Assembly: GCA_944472135.2 (NCBI GenBank)
Contig: OX235270.1
Span: 117,381,842 to 117,445,841 of the forward strand
DNA length: 64,000 nt
Reading direction: 5' to 3'
From: Trichobilharzia regenti
Taxonomy: Eukaryota; Platyhelminthes; Trematoda; Strigeidida; Schistosomatidae
Numbering within the stretch: the first letter of the stretch is position 1; each line of letters begins with the position of its first letter. Shown here piece by piece: positions 12,141 through 24,184 of this stretch. Both the position numbers and the translations under genes were made by a program. The notes below the pieces were generated by a model. The model was given only the letters and a program-made list of their open reading frames with translations, did no database searches and was not told the DNA's origin.

Positions 12141-12483
12141 CTGTTGAAGCTATAGCCATCAGAATGGAGAAGCTTTCTTGACAGAAGAAACTTGTTCAAC
12201 CACTCGTTCTTTCTTTGTTTTAATTAATAATATTAAAATCGCTCCTATGTTAGTGGTGGGATGCACCCCAACCATACGAGAGATATTCATTCCATTCCTG
12301 GCCGACGCAAACCTAATCCACCTAGTTTATCAGCTGGTAGTAAGCTCGGAAAACAAAGTTGGTTGGAAAGTTAGCAACCTCATCCCTCAGAAAACAGCAG
12401 CAACACCGCTATTCAGACTTCGAAAAAAGCCTGCGGCCCAATGTTCCACTCTGAACGTAAAAAATGAAATATATATATATATA

Positions 12484-12650
12484 TTACGGGCTTTTAATCA
12501 TGACCTGATATCAGTTAGAGAAACATTGGAAAACCAGGGAGTACTGGACAGACAGTTAGTCCTAGTTTGGGACTCTTCATCACTTCACACCCACCGGGGT
12601 TCCGACCCAGGACTTTTTCACACCATTTAATTACTGCGTGTTACCACCTG
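12484..12650 (-). repeat. Inverted-repeat family, terminal fragment
   Basis: CTGATATCAGTTAGAGAAAC, then CCAGGGAGTACTGGACAG and a partial tRNA-like block. It is a truncated copy on the minus strand. Confidence 0.65.
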
Positions 12651-13516
12651 GTCCGTGTTTTCATTCTCCTTTCGGTAATAATCGTTCATGTGAATGAGTG
12701 ATATCACACTTTCCGTTTAACCCTATAACATTAGCATACCAGTTACCCCTTTTTCGATCAATTCTAACGTTACAGTATAAGAAAGATGGTGAAAAGATTG
12801 TTAAGTGATAGCGAGACAATTAGAGTAACTTTGGATTGGTAAATCACTATTGATTTAATGAGTGATAATAGCTAAAATAATGACTAACATTTTGATTTTA
12901 CGATAAACATTTACCGTTAAAACAGTAAGATTTTAAGTGAAAAGCCTTTTTTAATTTCACCCTAGAAATCATTCTCTTAACAAGGAAGTAAATTGCTCCT
13001 CAGTTGGATTTAATGAGGAACATTTACAACTTGAAATAAAGTTTCACTTATGATTTCTTTTGAGACGTCAAAGTGTTTATTGCTGATAATTCCAGTGACT
13101 TAAGGTAAATGATCTTCACAAACTAATGTGTTTACTTTCCTGCATGATACAAAAGTGTACCAATGAAGTTTAACTACCAAAGTGTATGAAAATGTATCGA
13201 AAAACATTCGTTAGGAGTTACCCGAGAATACTGTCATTTGTATATAGATTACACTGTGTAGTCAGTTGCAACCAAATAAATGTCAAGTATTTGTTCTGAA
13301 TAATCTGTTACCACTTACTAGAAATCGTTAAACAGACTGCCTGTTGATAAGCCCTATGTATTCAGTGACACTAGAATAACAGAACTGGTAGAAGACTGAT
13401 CATCTGCAGGCTAACTTACGATAAGGATGAGACAACACCTATATGTTTAATCCGTTCCACTTCTGCTGAATTTAAATTTCACAAATACTTGTTTTATTTA
13501 GTAAACAGGTTCATAG

Positions 13517-13702
13517 CAGTCAGTGGCACAGCGGTTAGGACTCTCGCTGACCATGTAACTGTTCTGGGGTTCGATCCCCTGCCGACGCACACCTGATATA
13601 AATGTTCGGCCTGCAAAATTTGGGCTACCGATATTACATGCTGAAAATTTCATACTTATATCTAAAATACGGAGTGGAATCAAGCTATAATCAACAAAAA
13701 AT
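13517..13702 (+). mobile_element. tRNA-headed SINE, type A (older copy)
   Basis: This copy has the type A head and body with more substitutions than the 2.5- and 8.8-kb copies, for example in the CATGTAACTGTTCTGG section between the A and B boxes. The B box GGTTCGATCCC is intact. Confidence 0.82.
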
Positions 13703-14257
13703 GTCTGATTGCAGTTTTTTGCATACATACACCGAATATGGTGTACACGGATTATGAAAACTATAGTGATGCAATGTGAAATACCAACAGTGTCAAGTGT
13801 TTGAATTCATAAAGACAGAGTTTGGCAATTTATTCAGAAATTTTACTTTTTAAAAGTGGCATAAATCTCCATGGCAGAAGAATAGACACTTGATTGTTAC
13901 ATTCAAATAAATCTTTTGTCTACCTAATGTCTTTTTAAGTATTATTGAAAAATTACTGAAGATATATTGGTATGTAACAAACGGAAATCTACTGTAAAAC
14001 TGGTTAAGTGTCAAAATATTTTGCCGATTCACACAAAGTATTAAACACATTTAAATTACATTGTGTTTTTGTTTTCCGTTCTTCTTCTTCAAACCTTCAC
14101 TTTACTTTATACACACACACACGTGCACGCACATTCAAATACATGTGAGCGGGTTTAGATTTCTACATATATATGACATCAAGCAAACAAGAACGTATTT
14201 GTGCATTCGAAACACCGGAACTTGAGTTTTCGAAATGACATGAAGAGGAAAACAACT

Positions 14258-14277
14258 GAGAGAGAGAGAGAGAGAGA
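14258..14277. repeat. (GA)n microsatellite
   Basis: Uninterrupted GA dinucleotides followed by an A run. Confidence 0.9.
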
Positions 14278-15315
14278 AAAAAAAAAGAAGCTGGCCATAA
14301 GCAAAGTTTGACAAGGTCTTCCTGACCTCACTTATAGTATATACGTCATAAAAATGTATTTCACTCCAAAAATTTATCTTTGAAAGGAAATTATTATTAT
14401 TATTATTAGTAGTAGTAGTATTATATATTCTTATAATCTTGCCACAATTGAACTTTGTTTTCCTGCTAACTTAATCCAGTATCTTGGTAAGGCATAGACT
14501 CGGTTTATCAGCGCAAATTGTTCAAACAAACCGAGTAATATCCATTAACAGAAATGAAAGATACTCAAAACTTATTGGCTACAGTAGATTATATATAAAT
14601 TTAATCTCTATAGGAAGCGACTCGGTAATATCTTGTAAACTGTTGGAAGTGCAATTTAATTAGTAATAATGCAAGTGAATAATGTTCGATAGCAGTGAAT
14701 ACACTCCATTACTTTCTTTAACCTCCATAACCTTGATCACAGTATGAGAGTATCTTTCAGACGTTAACTGCTATACAATTCGCGTTAGGTGTTTTATATT
14801 ATGAGTCTGATTTGGCCCTTTTTTTAAAAATGCTACTGACATAAAATCATTTTCTGCTAACTAAAGAACTCACCATCACTTAGAAAGTTTATGATCTCAG
14901 TTTAATGGCTAGTCAACTATTATTGTGACCTTATCTTCCAAACTTAACATGCATCGATTTTCTGTCAATGACAGAAGGACCAGATGTAGTAATATATATA
15001 TATATATATATCCTGTAGTTGTTGAGGCAGATGACTTTATTTCATTTCCTGAGGTGAATTAAACCAGGTACACTTTTGACGAGCCCGGTACAAGAACAAG
15101 CGAAACTGCCGTTCTGTGTTTATTTCATTTCTGTTTGGTTAGCAAGCCCCACTGGTTGATGTCGATGGTTTTGGTTTCCTGCTACTCACATCGACAATCA
15201 TGAGTGTGTACGCCACCGTACAATTATGCCTAATTTAGTGAATTTTCACACTGAATTGTCTAATTTGCAAATAGCCAATATCATTATTTTTCGATTTTAC
15301 TAAATACTTCACTGT

Positions 15316-15548
15316 GCGTCGGTGGTATAGCGGTTAGGACGCTCGCCGACCATGCACATGGTCCGGGGTTCGACTCCCGGCCACTGACACACTCCTTTAC
15401 CTCGCTAAGCCAATAATAAAAGTGGTGAAGAGAGAAGGTTGGGCATGAGGCTAGCAACTCCATCCTGTAAGATTAAACACTGCTACAGAAACTTCAAGCC
15501 ACTAGCTTGAAGCCCTATGTTCCACTGGGGAGCGTGAAGGAAAAAAAA
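15316..15548 (+). mobile_element. tRNA-headed SINE, type B
   Basis: The head shows A box-like TGGTATAGCGG and B box GGTTCGACTCC. The body has GGTTGGGCATGAGGCTAGCA, and the 3' end has GCCCTATGTTCCACTGGGGA and an A tract. This copy and the one at 16.5 kb share about 56 bp of further 3' sequence. Confidence 0.87.
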
Positions 15549-15600
15549 TTCTCTAAAAATGTCTGGATGAAAAGAGAAAGACGAATTGAACACGTTTCTG

Positions 15601-15604
<4 letters not shown>
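15549..15604 (+). repeat. SINE 3' extension shared with the 16.5-kb copy
   Basis: TTCTCTAAAAATGTCTGG and the following ~38 bp to TTTCTGTTAT are identical to 16755-16811 and absent from the other type B copies. Here a (TA)n microsatellite follows. Confidence 0.8.

Positions 15605-15632
<28 letters not shown>
15602..15632. repeat. (TA)n microsatellite
   Basis: About 15 TA units directly follow the SINE extension. Confidence 0.9.
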
Positions 15633-15635
<3 letters not shown>

Positions 15636-16521
15636 GCATAGAAAATTAGTTCAAAATGCGATGTGTCATACAATAATTTAATAATGGTGACATGTTACAA
15701 GCTGATTATATGAACGATTGCTAGAATAATTCACTCCTCCTTTTTCCCAGGCTATCAAAAGCTTCACTAATTTCTTCTTTTGTACATATTTAATTGTCAC
15801 TCCAACACATTTGTTCAGTTGTTGTTGTTTGTTTTTTTGACAATGAATGATTTAACATCATATGGTCAGTGCCAAAAAAAAGAAACTAAATAAATTAGAC
15901 TTTTGTGAATCAGTTTAGTTTTGAAGGCTGAAATATCCCAGATATATTCTTGAGATGTCAAGTAATTAAGGTAGGGTAGAAAAAATTACTCTGCAGTCGC
16001 TCAGTTTACGATAATAATAATAATAAGAAGAAGAATGAGCGGATTTATTGACCTACAATATACCAATTTTGAAGTCTTTTCCTTCAGCCCTAACAAATTT
16101 GAACGAGTGACTAGTGGAGATGTGGTTCATTAGTTTAAGCACTAGACTATTAGCTAGTGACTGTCGGATTCAAACAATACCCCACCTATCTCAACCTTCA
16201 CACAGTAAGTATGGCTCCTAACCTGGTATATGAAAGATCTGTTTTGGATAACTGAGTTCAAGCAAGCATTACTAACCTAGTGACCTCATTTTTCCCCATC
16301 ATCATTACTATTCAAATCAACATGATCATCATTCAGTAAGGTAGGGATTCTCATTCACCAGGTGTTTCACTGGCAAGTATTTAATGTGGTGCTTAGTGGA
16401 TGAATGAATCCAGAAAAACGACAAATAACTATCTTATAGAAATAATCCTGTATGGATCAAACAGCTATTCCTCTTCCTAATGGAAATGTTGTCACTGTTT
16501 TCTACATTGTAGGCTTTAGCC

Positions 16522-16754
16522 TGCGTCGGTGGCATAGCGATTTGGACGCTCGCCGACCATGCACATGGTCCGGGGTTCGACTCCCGGCCACTGACACACT
16601 CCTTTACCTCGCTAAGCCAATAATAAAAGTGGTGAAGAGAGAAGGTTGGGCATGAGGCTAGCAACTCCATCCTGTAAGATTAAACACTGCTACAGAAACT
16701 TCAAGCCACTAGCTTGAAGCCCTATGTTCCACTGGGGAGCGTGAAGGAAAAAAA
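16522..16754 (+). mobile_element. tRNA-headed SINE, type B
   Basis: This copy is near-identical to the one at 15316-15548. The few differences fall in the first ~25 bp, and the remaining ~210 bp appear identical. ORFs on both strands across it are not genes. Confidence 0.87.
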
Positions 16755-16811
16755 ATTCTCTAAAAATGTCTGGATGAAAAGAGAAAGACGAATTGAACAC
16801 GTTTCTGTTAT
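16755..16811 (+). repeat. SINE 3' extension, second copy
   Basis: This is the shared 3' extension (see 15549-15604). It ends at TTTCTGTTAT, after which the two loci diverge. Confidence 0.8.
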
Positions 16812-17067
16812 TCATTTGGCCTGCAGTTAACTAATCTACCATCCAGTAAAAAATAATGTTGATTCAACACAATGAAATGCTTCATATTCATGTCTTACTG
16901 TTTGAGAACCTGTAAGGATATCTTCGAAAGCACTGAATTTAAAGAAGTTGTAATTTATTGGATTTTTTCAATGGTAGCATTCACTAACAGATTATAAGTA
17001 TCAAAATCGGCTTATCCAACATACCTATTAAGGTTTGGATAGCCGGATAATTTAAAATGTGTTAAAC

Positions 17068-17295
17068 TTTATAGGCTTGAAATAACCCGTTGTCCAGTAA
17101 GCCAAATGATTGTGAACGAATGAGATCAAAACACTGTATCTTTTTTAGTGCTGCATTGTTCTCTGAAGCAGATGGTTGAGTGAATAATTGTGAAGCCTTT
17201 ACTATCCTTTCTAGACAGCATCCCCAGTGATTGATGAAATCTTTACGATAACCTGTATCCTCTGTATACTTCCTTTCTTTCAAAATAATCAGATG
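17068..17295 (-). CDS. Candidate internal exon, 76 codons, of an unrecognised gene
   Basis: The open block has a CAG acceptor at its upstream edge and a weak GTTTAA donor, both in phase 0. It reads HLIILKERKYTEDTGYRKDF... and ends ...SFGLLDNGLFQAYK, with a balanced, protein-like composition and no repeat similarity. I do not recognise a domain. Together with further minus-strand blocks down to 0.6 kb it suggests one multi-exon gene with large introns, but joins were not tested. Confidence 0.45.
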
Positions 17296-17693
17296 CTGAC
17301 AACATACTTATTGTTTTGTTAATGAATGTTGACACTCAATCTGTAAGAAGTCTTAGTCCCAAGTTCTGTACTTTGAAAAACATTCACCAGAATGACATGT
17401 CTGTACTATTCTAGAAACTCGCATCCCGTTTGAGAATCAAGCTTGTTTTACTTGATCTGACAATCACTGACTGTACCATTAGCTGTTCAAATCATAGGTA
17501 ATTTCTTATAGAACTCAGTAACATTCAGGAAATTATCACTGATCGATGACCAAAGTGGTAATACAATCTTGTATATATTGATAGCAACGTACCAGTCATG
17601 TAAGTTATATTATTAGTAGTATCATTAACACAATGCTGTTGCATTCCATAATGAGTTTGTTATCACCAAGATATCCTTCAAAAGAACTAGACT

Positions 17694-18325
17694 TTATGTT
17701 TATTATTATTACTTCCTTTAATTCCTAGACGAACATAGGGCTTCAGCCAAACGTCTCCATTGCATTTGGTTCTCTGCCAACGTTTTAACCCCGCTCCAAG
17801 TCTGCCCACACGCTTTCATCTCCTCTTCACATGACCTCCTCCAAGTCACCCCACCCTTGGACGACCAACTCGCCACCCGCTTCCCTTTCGAGTCCCACTC
17901 GAGCAATGGCTTGTCTAGTGAGTGATGTCACTCACTTGATGGTTTGCTTTCTCAGAGTATGGCCAGCCAATCCATCTCCATTTCTTCCTGCCTATTTGTT
18001 GCACAATCGGTTCCTGCTGTGTTGGTTCGCTCATTGCCAGAGATCCCACCGTGTTGCTGATAGTTTCTGGCCGGCCATCTGATCTTCAGTATTAAGTGAA
18101 GACAGCTGTTGGTGAGGGTCTGTAGTTTGTTTGAGATGCTCTTCATGATGCACTGGCCAAGTCTCTGATCCGTATAGTGAGTAGCACTGACTGACTTCAC
18201 ACTGGAGTTGAAAATCCAGATGTTATTTTTGATGCTGAGCAGTGCTGTTGACCTCCACACAGACTTGAGAGTAATGAAAGCTTATCTTGCTTTTCCGATT
18301 CTTGCTTTGATATCCTCAGACTTTA
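17694..18325 (-). mobile_element. RTE-clade LINE 3' fragment
   Basis: This is a 5'-truncated copy of the RTE C-terminal region. Minus-strand text includes SLKVWRSTALL-like and WRRLAEALCSSRN pieces that recur in the other copies here. Frames are broken. The end at about 17694-17710 carries a short ATT repeat tail. Confidence 0.8.
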
Positions 18326-19659
18326 TGTTCACTTAGCACTTTTCAGCAATCAATCATTTCGACCAAACAAAAAATAAATATCACATTTTCATGTCCAGGA
18401 TAGAATTATATAGCTGAAAAGCAAAGTATCAATCGAATATAATTCATTCATCATTCTTTTTCTATTAATTAATCCATCCTACCCATATGGTTGAGCATTC
18501 TACTTTACGCCTTTGAATCAGACTCATGTGATTAGTAAGTGTCTAATAATTAATCTTACAGACTCCTTCTCTCTGTATGTGTGTCTCCTTAGTTTTTCCA
18601 ATACCAAACTAATAAAAGATAATCTGTATTCTATTTTATTATTTACTTTATTTAACGTACATAATCTCAGATGGATCAAAATGTCATTTCACTGATAGAA
18701 GACATAACTGCCTAGTGTAGACACACACACACACACAGAGATGATGTATGCACGTGGATGTGACTTCCACAGGATTATAGGACAGAATAGCTCTATGTCA
18801 TCTAAAAATAAATAAATGGACGCACACTCATTAGGTTTATCAATGTTCTCTCTCCTTTTAAATATCTTTCATCAGTAAATGTTTGTTTGTGTGTGTGTGT
18901 GTGTGTAAAGGAGGGCTTTAGTGTTTTAATGACCACTGGCGAGTGTTGAGTATTTTGTCGCCTCTTGTATCACCTCATCTCTTCTCCTTTTTTTCTCTTT
19001 ATATCTCTATATGTGTTTGATAGTAATATAGTTTTTATAAAAATATGTACAACATATTGGTTAGTTGGTGTTGTTAACTCATTAACCTTAAAGCCATTGC
19101 TGTCGTGGGTTTTCTTTCCTCTTATTTTTTCACTGCCTTAATTTGTCATAAGGGGGATAAAAGTATTAAGTCAACCACTTTCCTCTGTCCTATCCTCCCT
19201 GCTCCTTCCACATCGTTTTGTCATCAAAATAAGATAAGAAAATCAGAAGAAAAAAAATAAGAGAAATAAAAATCTATGGGAAACAGTTGAAATGTATCGA
19301 TTTTTGAATTAATACCACCGCTGTTAATTATAAAGACGATGATGGTGACGATGACGAGTGGAATTTAAACAGACAGAAGTTAGGCAAGACAAGATTAAGG
19401 AAAATACAGAAAAAAATAAGAAAATTTCTACGAAAAATAATGAAAATATCACAATACAAGAATAATCAACAAAACAGTTCAGTTAAAAGTTGTTCGCATC
19501 TCCTTAAATTTTAATTTCTTCACTTTTGGCCTTGTTAAATGGTGAAACCAAACTTCAGTATGTTTGTTTCACTTTATTTTCGTGATGATGATGATAATAA
19601 TAATAATAATAGCAGATTGTAGGCGAGGCTGTCTGAGATAGCCTTCAGTTGTTAGGTTG
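18326..19659. other. No gene seen
   Basis: AT-rich DNA with (AC)n and (GT)n tracts. No protein-like block or repeat family was recognised. Confidence 0.5.
18721..18738. repeat. (AC)n microsatellite
   Basis: Perfect AC dinucleotide run; a complementary (GT)n lies nearby at about 18887-18906. Confidence 0.88.
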
Positions 19660-19900
19660 TTATTGGGGTAATGCATGGTGACTGAAGGTGGAATGAACAT
19701 ATTGATGGCGGCAGGATTTGAACCAGTGGTCCTCGAATAACTTGGCTGGCGCTTTACCAGCTAAGATATCAGATCTGAATGCTGACCATTTCATTTCACT
19801 GTAGTCGCAGTTGTCATGTCGACCAATGACATTTGACTGACGATTTGTCATCACACTACATATCCAGCTATATTCTCTTCCATCAGTCTTAATCATACTA
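19660..19900 (-). repeat. Repeat with a third kind of tRNA-like block
   Basis: The minus strand at about 19728-19790 reads ATATCTTAGCTGGTAAAGCG, then GGTTCAAATCCTGCC. These resemble tRNA A and B boxes at normal spacing. No cloverleaf acceptor pairing is evident, so this looks like a tRNA-derived retroposon rather than a working tRNA gene. The 78-codon minus-strand ORF across it is incidental. Confidence 0.45.
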
Positions 19901-20310
19901 AATTAGAAAAGGACGAGAAGATTATCGATTGATGCTGAGATTATTTGATATAGTCTTTGGCCGGTAGACTATTATTTATGTGCGGTGAAGTGATGATCTA
20001 GTTGGGAGTTGAGTCGCCTGGATCAGTTGACCGAGTGCCGGATTGGTAATTTAGAGGTCACTGGTCGGGATCTTATCAACACCCTGATTTTCAGCTTCAG
20101 CCATAACCTACAAAATCAATACACTAAAAGGTTAGTTTATGTGCAGTGTTGATGAGATAGGACACTAAGAGTAATGATAGCATAATGGGCCGTGTTTTTC
20201 TCCAAAGTTTACTCATCACTTCTATTGTGCTAACAAAAATACAATAGAGTTTTAATGTTACTTTTCAGTGTAGGACATAAAACTAATTAACACATTTCAA
20301 ATTTAATCTC

Positions 20311-20395
20311 GAACCGAATTCAGTCAAAGAACCGTTGAAAACCAGGAATTAGTGGACAGTTGTTTCATCTCAGTTTCAGATGCATTTTTCCCTGG
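20311..20395 (-). repeat. Inverted-repeat family, terminal fragment
   Basis: AGTCAAAGAACCGTTGAAAA and GTGGACAGTTGTTTCATCTC match the family end. Confidence 0.45.
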
Positions 20396-20530
20396 TCGTG
20401 TTACTTTAAATTATAATTTATGTGAGTTCAATTTTTTAGTTATAGTTTTGCAAATCTTTAGACTACATGTCCTGTACTGTTACTGAACTTATGACAATAA
20501 ATGAAATTTACTCCAGTATAAGTAACACTA

Positions 20531-20603
20531 TGGTTTGCAGTGACTAGCAGTGAAATCTAAGATGTGCATTTCGCCCTACTGGAGAGTCCATTGGTTGAAT
20601 GTA
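20531..20603 (-). ncRNA. Degenerate SM-alpha-type SINE hammerhead
   Basis: The minus strand reads ACATTCAACCAATGGACTC, then GGGCGAAATGCAC and ATCTTAGATTTCACTGC. GAAA is intact, but CTGATGA has become CCAATGG, so cleavage is unlikely. Confidence 0.55.
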
Positions 20604-22369
20604 ATGGTGTGTCTAGTAAAAGACAATGTTTCATCAAAGAGCAATCATTTTAACCCAATAAGTCCTAAAGTTGTTTGATTATGGAATTTATACTAGACTG
20701 TTGTCAACATTAATGTTTTTCACCTTGTGCACCTAATGATAACGTCACTTTGCATTGAAGGGTGTATAAATCCAACTGGCAACGAATTTACCCCTTTGAA
20801 AATGCAGTTTTCAGTCGCTCTCATTCTCTTGTTAAGGAATGACACAGTGAGAAAATGCGACTACTGCACATTTGTTCTGTGTGTTAGTTCAAAACTCTTC
20901 AGCTATGCATATACACGAACCCAAGTTGGACAGTTACTGGTAATGATGGTATATGGCGGACGTCTAAAACTTAAAATCCAACATTTTGTTGAGATGAAAA
21001 TATTCTTACTCTGACTGTTGAGACTCCTAAGCTTGATCCTAAATAGCACCATAGATGATCACTTGTCAAAAGTGTCGTGGTACCCATTTGGTGCCCATTG
21101 ATTTTTAATGGTTTTCATGTTCACATTGATTCTTGTCTCAAAATAAAATTGACATAAGTGAAATTTCCGAAGAGATATTTTTATTAAAATAGATTTTTTT
21201 AATCAGAATGATTATATTCAAAATTTGAAAACATTCCAGTAAATTTCAGGTCTTTACTCTCATACTTACTTTCTCCGGCCGGTAGTCATTTCTTAACGAC
21301 AGTTATATTCAAACTAACTGATTCACTATGGAGGATTGAATCGAACAATTAACTAAAATAATGATAATAATTAATGAGTTAAGAATGCTTACACGAAGGT
21401 TCTGAATTCCCACTGGAGAGTTGTAGGTTTGAAAACCAACTAGAGTACTTTCTGCGTATATCGTGCATGAAAATGGTTAGATACTGAATACTGGCGAAAT
21501 CATACTCCGAATCGCTTAAGGCTAGAAATCTTCAAGTAATTTAATTATTTTTGAGTGTCAAAAACTTATCTCTAAAACTCTAGAATATTCTTCATATTCT
21601 ATGTAAATTCAAAGTAAACTGAACTAACACTATGTTAGCCTTTTATCTCCAGTATTCCTTGATTTAACAGCAATACGTAAGTGAATGGTTTACTAGATAG
21701 ACTGACTGTCCTCCTACTGGATTTTCACTTCCAAGTGTAATGCACTTTTTTATAATGTTACTGAAATTATTATGCTCCCCGTTTACTTTTACAACTTTTT
21801 TCCTACTATTCTCAAGAAATATTCTTATTTGACTAACTGAAAGACTTAGTGACTAAAGTGTTTTTTTTTAATCCTAATTGGCACTGATTCACAAAGACGT
21901 GTTCAGACATATAACACATCGAGGTAACTGTTGTAACCAACTATAAAATCAAATAAAAACTATTGGACATTAGACTGTGTAACAGTAGCACTCGAGACCT
22001 TAACAGGAATCAAACCTAAGATCTCTGGACTAGGCGAAGAACATTCTAGGTTTCAGTTGGTAAGGTGAAACCCAACAGTTCACGAAATTTGATTTCTGTC
22101 AACTCAATAATCTGCCCAGCTGACGAAATTTTTCCTTGAAAACAGTCAAATCCTCAGAAACGTTAGAAATACATCATTCTGATTCAATTGAAGTAAAATA
22201 GAAATAAGTCCAGCTTTTAGAATATGTTCTACTAGGTATCTGTATTTGTAACCCCAAGGAAATTAAAATTCCCCTACAAATTTAAATATGTGTTTGTTGT
22301 GTAGGTAAAGAACTTGAAGTGATTGATAGAGCTTTATTCCATAGTGTGTAGGACCAATCGAATAAACAA
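20604..22369. other. No gene seen
   Basis: A 95-codon plus-strand ORF (20727-21014) has no recognisable motif and is likely chance. Nothing else was identified. Confidence 0.45.
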
Positions 22370-22870
22370 CTGTACAGTACTCCCCAGGTTTCCCAATTTT
22401 TCTCTAACCGATGTCAGTTCATGATGAAATCCTGTCACCAGTCAATCAAATCCCTGAAAACCAATACTTGAAAATCGATGAGATGCTCACTGGCGACTGG
22501 CTCTATTCAAATAGGTAGTTACCTGGGGTTCTAGTGGGAAGTCCTGACCAGTAAGATACAGAAAGTCGGGTGTGAGGACAAATACTCGACGAAGACATTG
22601 GCTAACGGTCACGCTATGTCGTGAATCGCCAGAAGTTGGAATTCATGGACTTGCCATTGGATAGGATTCCAGTGGCTGCTGAATGGTCTACGAGCTCGCT
22701 AGCCTTGTAACCAGAAGGTCGTGAGTTCGAACCCCAAAGGGGTGGGTGCATAATGATGAAGAGTCATAAAGTGGGACGAAATAGCTGTTCAGTACTCCCT
22801 GCAGGTTTCCCAATGGTTCTCTAGCCGATATCAGCTCATGATGAAACCCTGTAACCAAACTTATCTGATA
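22370..22870 (+). mobile_element. Inverted-repeat/tRNA-like element
   Basis: The copy has a tRNA-like block at about 22665-22735 (anticodon-loop-like CCTTGTAACC, B box GAGTTCGAACCCC). It ends with GATATCAGCTCATGATGAAA. A partial second copy of that 3' end lies at its start (22375-22460), so two units are joined head to tail. Confidence 0.7.
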
Positions 22871-23879
22871 TGGAATCAAAAGTCTATTGAAGTGAAAATC
22901 TCAATCTTCACTGCTGAGAAAAAATTCATTTCAACCAACACTTAGATCAAATTGTGTCTATAAACAGATCAGTAGATGGTAACTAATATAGCTGTCTACT
23001 AGTAAGCGTTGAGTACTGTCAAAATGACACTGTGGTCAATGGGATTAATAATACAGCATTAAAGTTTAACTTTCCGAAACTGTTAACATCACTTTCACTT
23101 TTCTTTTGTGAAATGAGTTTTTCTCCATTCACATGGTTAAAACTGTCATAACATTCTTTGCTTTTTTTTGGAAGATTACTCACATTTCCCGAAAAAAGTT
23201 ACATTTATTTTGATTGGACAATAGGGAGTAACAAGTGTCAAACATATAGTCTTTTGTATTGCTGCAGACTGAATTCTATCAGTCAGGTATGCAATGCGGC
23301 CACCATGCTAAGTGACTCACCATAACGGTACACTTCAAATTGTTATTAGAGGCAGTTGACAGGGAACCTTGGACCTAGCTTTAGTGCTTGTTGTCACTCG
23401 TCAGTTAGGCTTGTCTACAATCTTGAAGGAACTAATATTCCTTCTGAGATTAGACTCCCCCAGTGCTACAATCAGAGATGTTACCACTGAGATATTCGGA
23501 CTCATTATTTACATACAGTAAACCTCAGTTTAGTAAACTGATTCGAACTTCAACGAAATAATCAAAATCAAAATGCCAAAGTTGGCAGAACCGTTCGGTC
23601 AACTCCAAATCAGAGTTCTTGTAAGTGTTACAAGAGGTCATGTTCATTATATTAACTTTTTTTATTGATTCGTCAGAACTATAAACACTCCTCCTCAGAA
23701 AAGTTAACAAATGGTAACTGTCACTAGTGTAAGTGTAGAACTTCTGCAGTGTAGTAGTTGTCGCTAAATTTCGATTAAGCGTGCAATCGAAACTTAACAT
23801 CCATACCGAATATATGGAAATCGGCAACAAACAACAAGGGGAAGAGAGACAGAGAGAGAGAGAGGGATAAGAAATGTAT

Positions 23880-24020
23880 GTATATTAGACAAATTATGTA
23901 ACCGTGTGATTAAACTGATATGATTATGAGCAATAATTTATGCTCGAAACGTCATCCAGTTACTAATACTCCATCACTGTATGATATCTGAAATAAACTC
24001 ATCTAATATGGAGTAACTAT
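23880..24020 (+). repeat. Copy of the second Penelope-like terminal repeat with hammerhead-like motif
   Basis: It contains CTGATATGATTATGAG, then GAGCA and TGCTC as a possible helix II, then CGAAACGTC. It aligns with the 1.8-kb relic. The core CTGATGA is interrupted by extra bases, so the ribozyme reading is tentative. Confidence 0.45.
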
Positions 24021-24184
24021 CATTTTGAATGAGAATAAGTGTCACTATCAACCTTGACTAAAAACAGAAACTACAAAGTATCGAAATTTGTAACAGCAAT
24101 TTCTTAACTTCTCAAATGCTCTGTTATTTAATGACTATGGAAAAACAAATGAAACCGGGCTTCAACCTCATATATATATATATA

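Noticed and set aside
15316..15390. A possible tRNA gene, given good A and B boxes
   Set aside because: The same head recurs with attached SINE bodies in about a dozen places and does not fold as a complete cloverleaf with a matching 3' end here.
16434..16670. Overlapping ORFs on both strands as small proteins
   Set aside because: They lie wholly inside a SINE and recur as translations of other SINE copies.
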